Origin: an uncultured Verrucomicrobia subdivision 3 bacterium
Lineage (GTDB): Bacteria; Verrucomicrobiota; Verrucomicrobiae; Limisphaerales; UBA11358
Length of the DNA stretch: 7,375 nt
NCBI GenBank assembly: GCA_903921455.1
Contig: CAIXPZ010000254.1
Location: 1-7,375, forward strand
Direction of reading: 5' to 3'
Under the pieces are notes generated by a model that worked only from the letters and a program-made list of their open reading frames with translations, did no database searches and had not been told where the DNA came from. Shown here piece after piece: positions 6,020 to 7,375 of the stretch (positions are counted from its first letter, which is position 1; each line of letters begins with the position of its first letter). Both the position numbers and the translations under genes were made by a program.

Positions 6020-6376
6020 TAGAATTTCAGTTCGCGCTGCACTTCGCTCTCGTGCTCAATAGGTCAATACGAACGCGCTCGGATTCACGGTTTCCATGGT
6101 TCACGTTGTGCGGAGTTTGGTTGTGTTCGCTGCGCTCAATAACTAAGGCCGCACATCAGGCGCGTGCGCGGACGCCTGACGTTCATGCTGGCGGCGGCGG
6201 CTGACGCCACCGCGACGCCAGCACCGGGCCGCCTCACCGGTTTACGAATGGTTTCTCACAGCGGCCCTTTCACTGCCGCGCGCACGCGTCGAACGGTTCA
6301 GGTTATCGAACGGTTTCCGCGCGATTTAACCATTCAGGTTGGCGGATGATTTAAGCGCGCGGCCAGGCGGGGAAAA
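6020..6376 (+). repeat. Structured non-coding repeat, copy B
   Basis: Diverged direct copy of the block at 4310-4597. It shares AATTTCAGTTCGC (6024-6036), ATTCACGGTTTCCAT (6083-6097), GTTCGCTGCGCTCAA (6125-6139), GACGTTCATG (6178-6187), GGTTTACGA (6239-6247), AACCATTCAGGTT (6328-6340) and GGCGGGGAAAA (6366-6376). Helices lie at matching positions: H1, 6187-6193 with 6216-6222; H2, 6226-6232 with 6261-6267; H3, 6275-6283 with 6355-6363. The linkers are ACC and TTTCACT. The stem bases differ from copy A but stay paired. A further stem, TCAGGCG/CGCCTGA (6156-6162 with 6173-6179), precedes H1. Copy B is longer than A on its left side. Confidence 0.65.
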
Positions 6377-6470
6377 GTTAGTGGGTTGCTGACTCGTCAC
6401 TTCGTTCCTCGCGGGGGCGAACGCTCGCTATCGCTCGCGGTCGCCTTTTTGGTTTCACGTTGCGCAGGAA

Positions 6471-6540
6471 TGCAGTCAGTGAAGATTTTCCTGGCTGCAC
6501 CGAGCCGCCGCTTGCGCTCGTGCCTCACGCCAAGTGGCGG
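6471..6540. repeat. Two adjacent hairpins
   Basis: TGCAGTCAG (6471-6479) pairs with CTGGCTGCA (6491-6499) with one G-T pair and an 11-base loop. CCGCCGCTTG (6505-6514) pairs with CAAGTGGCGG (6531-6540) with one mismatch and a 16-base loop. No T-run follows either, so they are not terminators. No gene is visible around them. Confidence 0.45.
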
Positions 6541-6552
6541 CACGGTTTCGCC

Positions 6553-6686
6553 CGCGTCCGTGACTGACTCGATGGTTTGCCGCCTCTGCATTCGCTAACG
6601 CATCTGCTACACAGATTCCGCAGATCGCTCCCGCTCATTCCGAAGTCTGCAAAGCCGTCGAGACAGTCAAAGTTTCAGCGGACGCG
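6553..6686. repeat. Long imperfect inverted repeat
   Basis: The arms at 6562-6580 and 6649-6668 pair over 19 positions with one mismatch (A6567/A6663), one G-T pair and one bulged base (G6654). An outer 8-bp stem, CGCGTCCG (6553-6560) with CGGACGCG (6679-6686), closes the structure. Inside, ATCTGC (6602-6607) pairs with GCAGAT (6620-6625). The whole can fold into one branched stem. No coding frame explains it. Confidence 0.55.
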
Positions 6687-6875
6687 CCCTGGTGAAAAAT
6701 CAGATCGGCAAACCAGAGTGCGGCCTGGTGGCCGACTGCTAAGTCCCTCGTCGCTGGCGCTCCTCGCGCGACTCGAACCGTCACTGCGTTTCCGGTTCTC
6801 GCTGATCGCGCTCGGGCGTGGCGACAAAAAACAAAACGGCCGCGCGACTTCGTCCGGCCAAGGCATCAGCATTAC

Positions 6876-6938
6876 GGCGCGAGGCTGCGCCTATCGCCGA
6901 GGACATAAGCAATAAGCACCGCGAGGCTGCGCCCGGTG
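6876..6938. repeat. Two copies of a 13-base GC hairpin motif
   Basis: GCGAGGCTGCGCC occurs at 6879-6891 and 6921-6933, 42 bp apart. Each places GAGGCT in the loop of a GC stem: GGCGC/GCGCC in the first, and CGC/GCG flanked by CACC/GGTG in the second. Only the loop and inner stem are shared. Confidence 0.45.
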
Positions 6939-6958
6939 CAAGACAACAGCATTATCCG

Positions 6959-7049
6959 TGAGACCGACCAGCTTTTGGTCGCTCCGCTAATCTTCCGCTA
7001 CATTGCATTTCGCTCCAGAGCGCTGCACTCCCAAAACTGGTCGGCCTCA
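6959..7049. repeat. Long inverted repeat with a nested hairpin
   Basis: TGAGACCGACCAGCTTTTGG (6959-6978) pairs with the arm at 7031-7049 (CCAAAACTGGTCGGCCTCA), with one mismatch and one bulge. An 8-bp core, CCGACCAG/CTGGTCGG, is perfect. Nested inside, CGCTC-CA-GAGCG (7011-7022) is flanked by TGCA on both sides. The right arm overlaps another small palindrome, CCTCA-C-TGAGG. Confidence 0.55.
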
Positions 7050-7328
7050 CTGAGGAAAACCAAGTTAGTCCGAGACCCCGGCGCAGGGTTTCGTTGGCCT
7101 GCTGGCTCAGGTTTGACCCTGTCCCCCGCAAACTGGCCATCATTCCACTACACCCAACGCCGGGGACTCAGAGAAATTGGCACCGCGCTATCGCGACTGT
7201 GCCGGGAAACGAAGTGACCCGGCAAAAAAATTGAAGCGGCTCCGCTCACGGGGTTGGCATGACGGAACATCTCCGGCTACGGTGCTCGTGCCTGCGCGCC
7301 TGTGCCTCCGATTTGCTTCCGAGACATT
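7050..7328. other. Non-coding stretch, no gene seen
   Basis: The open frames here lack protein-like composition. A GCCGGG/CCCGGC hairpin (7201-7222) is followed by an A-run, not a T-run, on the plus strand. Nothing else can be assigned. Confidence 0.4.
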
Positions 7329-7348
7329 CACACAACACATATTGTGTG
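7329..7348. promoter_or_regulatory. Palindrome CACACAA-N6-TTGTGTG, possible operator
   Basis: Perfect 7-bp arms (7329-7335 and 7342-7348) flank six AT-rich bases. A short hairpin (GTCGG/CCGAC, 7353-7372) follows at the window's end. The symmetry suits a dimeric regulator, perhaps for a gene just outside the window. Confidence 0.35.
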
Positions 7349-7375
7349 TTTGGTCGGTGAAACCACGCCGACACC

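Noticed and set aside
4310..6376. RNase P, SRP RNA, tmRNA or a group I/II intron
   Set aside because: I could not find the conserved core strings of these RNAs, and no intron-encoded reverse transcriptase is present.
6577..7217. Open frames at 6577-6915 and 6936-7217
   Set aside because: Arg/Ser-rich compositions typical of translated non-coding DNA, and they run through strong inverted repeats.
7201..7231. GCCGGG/CCCGGC hairpin as a terminator
   Set aside because: It is followed by A residues on the plus strand, and on the minus strand the T-run precedes the stem instead of following it.
4310..7375. CRISPR array
   Set aside because: The repeats are long, diverged and unevenly spaced, with no regular spacers and no cas genes.

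Overview
The window looks like accessory DNA from a member of the Verrucomicrobiota (Pedosphaera/Limisphaerales-like). The main reason is the integrase at 590-1639: its layout ('SLGTRDEAAARKLVEA', 'LNLQLARAYL', 'TWQTVMDQM', 'NKPLLE', 'GAAQTDAAILKAEDI') matches a recombinase family I know from that phylum. The small DNA-binding protein at 1716-2027 and the moderately high G+C of the genes fit this. The assignment comes from memory of families, not from a search.

Layout. Positions 1-589 are AT-rich and hold no convincing gene, but carry three sets of short repeats, including four tandem 10-bp units in exact helical phase. A tyrosine recombinase runs rightward (590-1639) and meets a leftward phage gene block at a strong stem-loop terminator (1657-1691). 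The leftward block (4183 down to 1716) reads, in its own direction: the 5' half of a DUF4055-type portal gene, abruptly joined near 3395 to the 3' end of an unrelated gene; a small one-helix membrane protein; a long lipoprotein-like multi-span membrane protein; and a small helix-turn-helix protein. Neighbouring genes overlap by 4 bases or lie 5 bases apart. This is a prophage remnant in which the head and tail genes were removed by an internal deletion.

The right half holds one clear gene, an AAA+ ATPase with a C-terminal nuclease-like DUF4143 region (4738-5937), behind a 28-bp near-perfect palindrome that is a likely operator. It is flanked by two same-orientation copies of a diverged, roughly 300-bp non-coding repeat (about 4310-4597 and 6020-6376). 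In both copies three helices sit at matching positions, joined by identical linkers, while the stem bases differ and several base pairs are exchanged in compensatory fashion. This is the strongest signal in the window. It suggests a conserved folded RNA, or a folded single-stranded DNA site such as a recombination site, and gives the ATPase the look of a cassette.

From 5938 to 7375 there is no supported gene. The stretch is instead dense with inverted repeats, two of them with arms of about 20 bp (6553-6686 and 6959-7049), and with short hairpins. It looks like a structure-rich non-coding array rather than decayed coding DNA.
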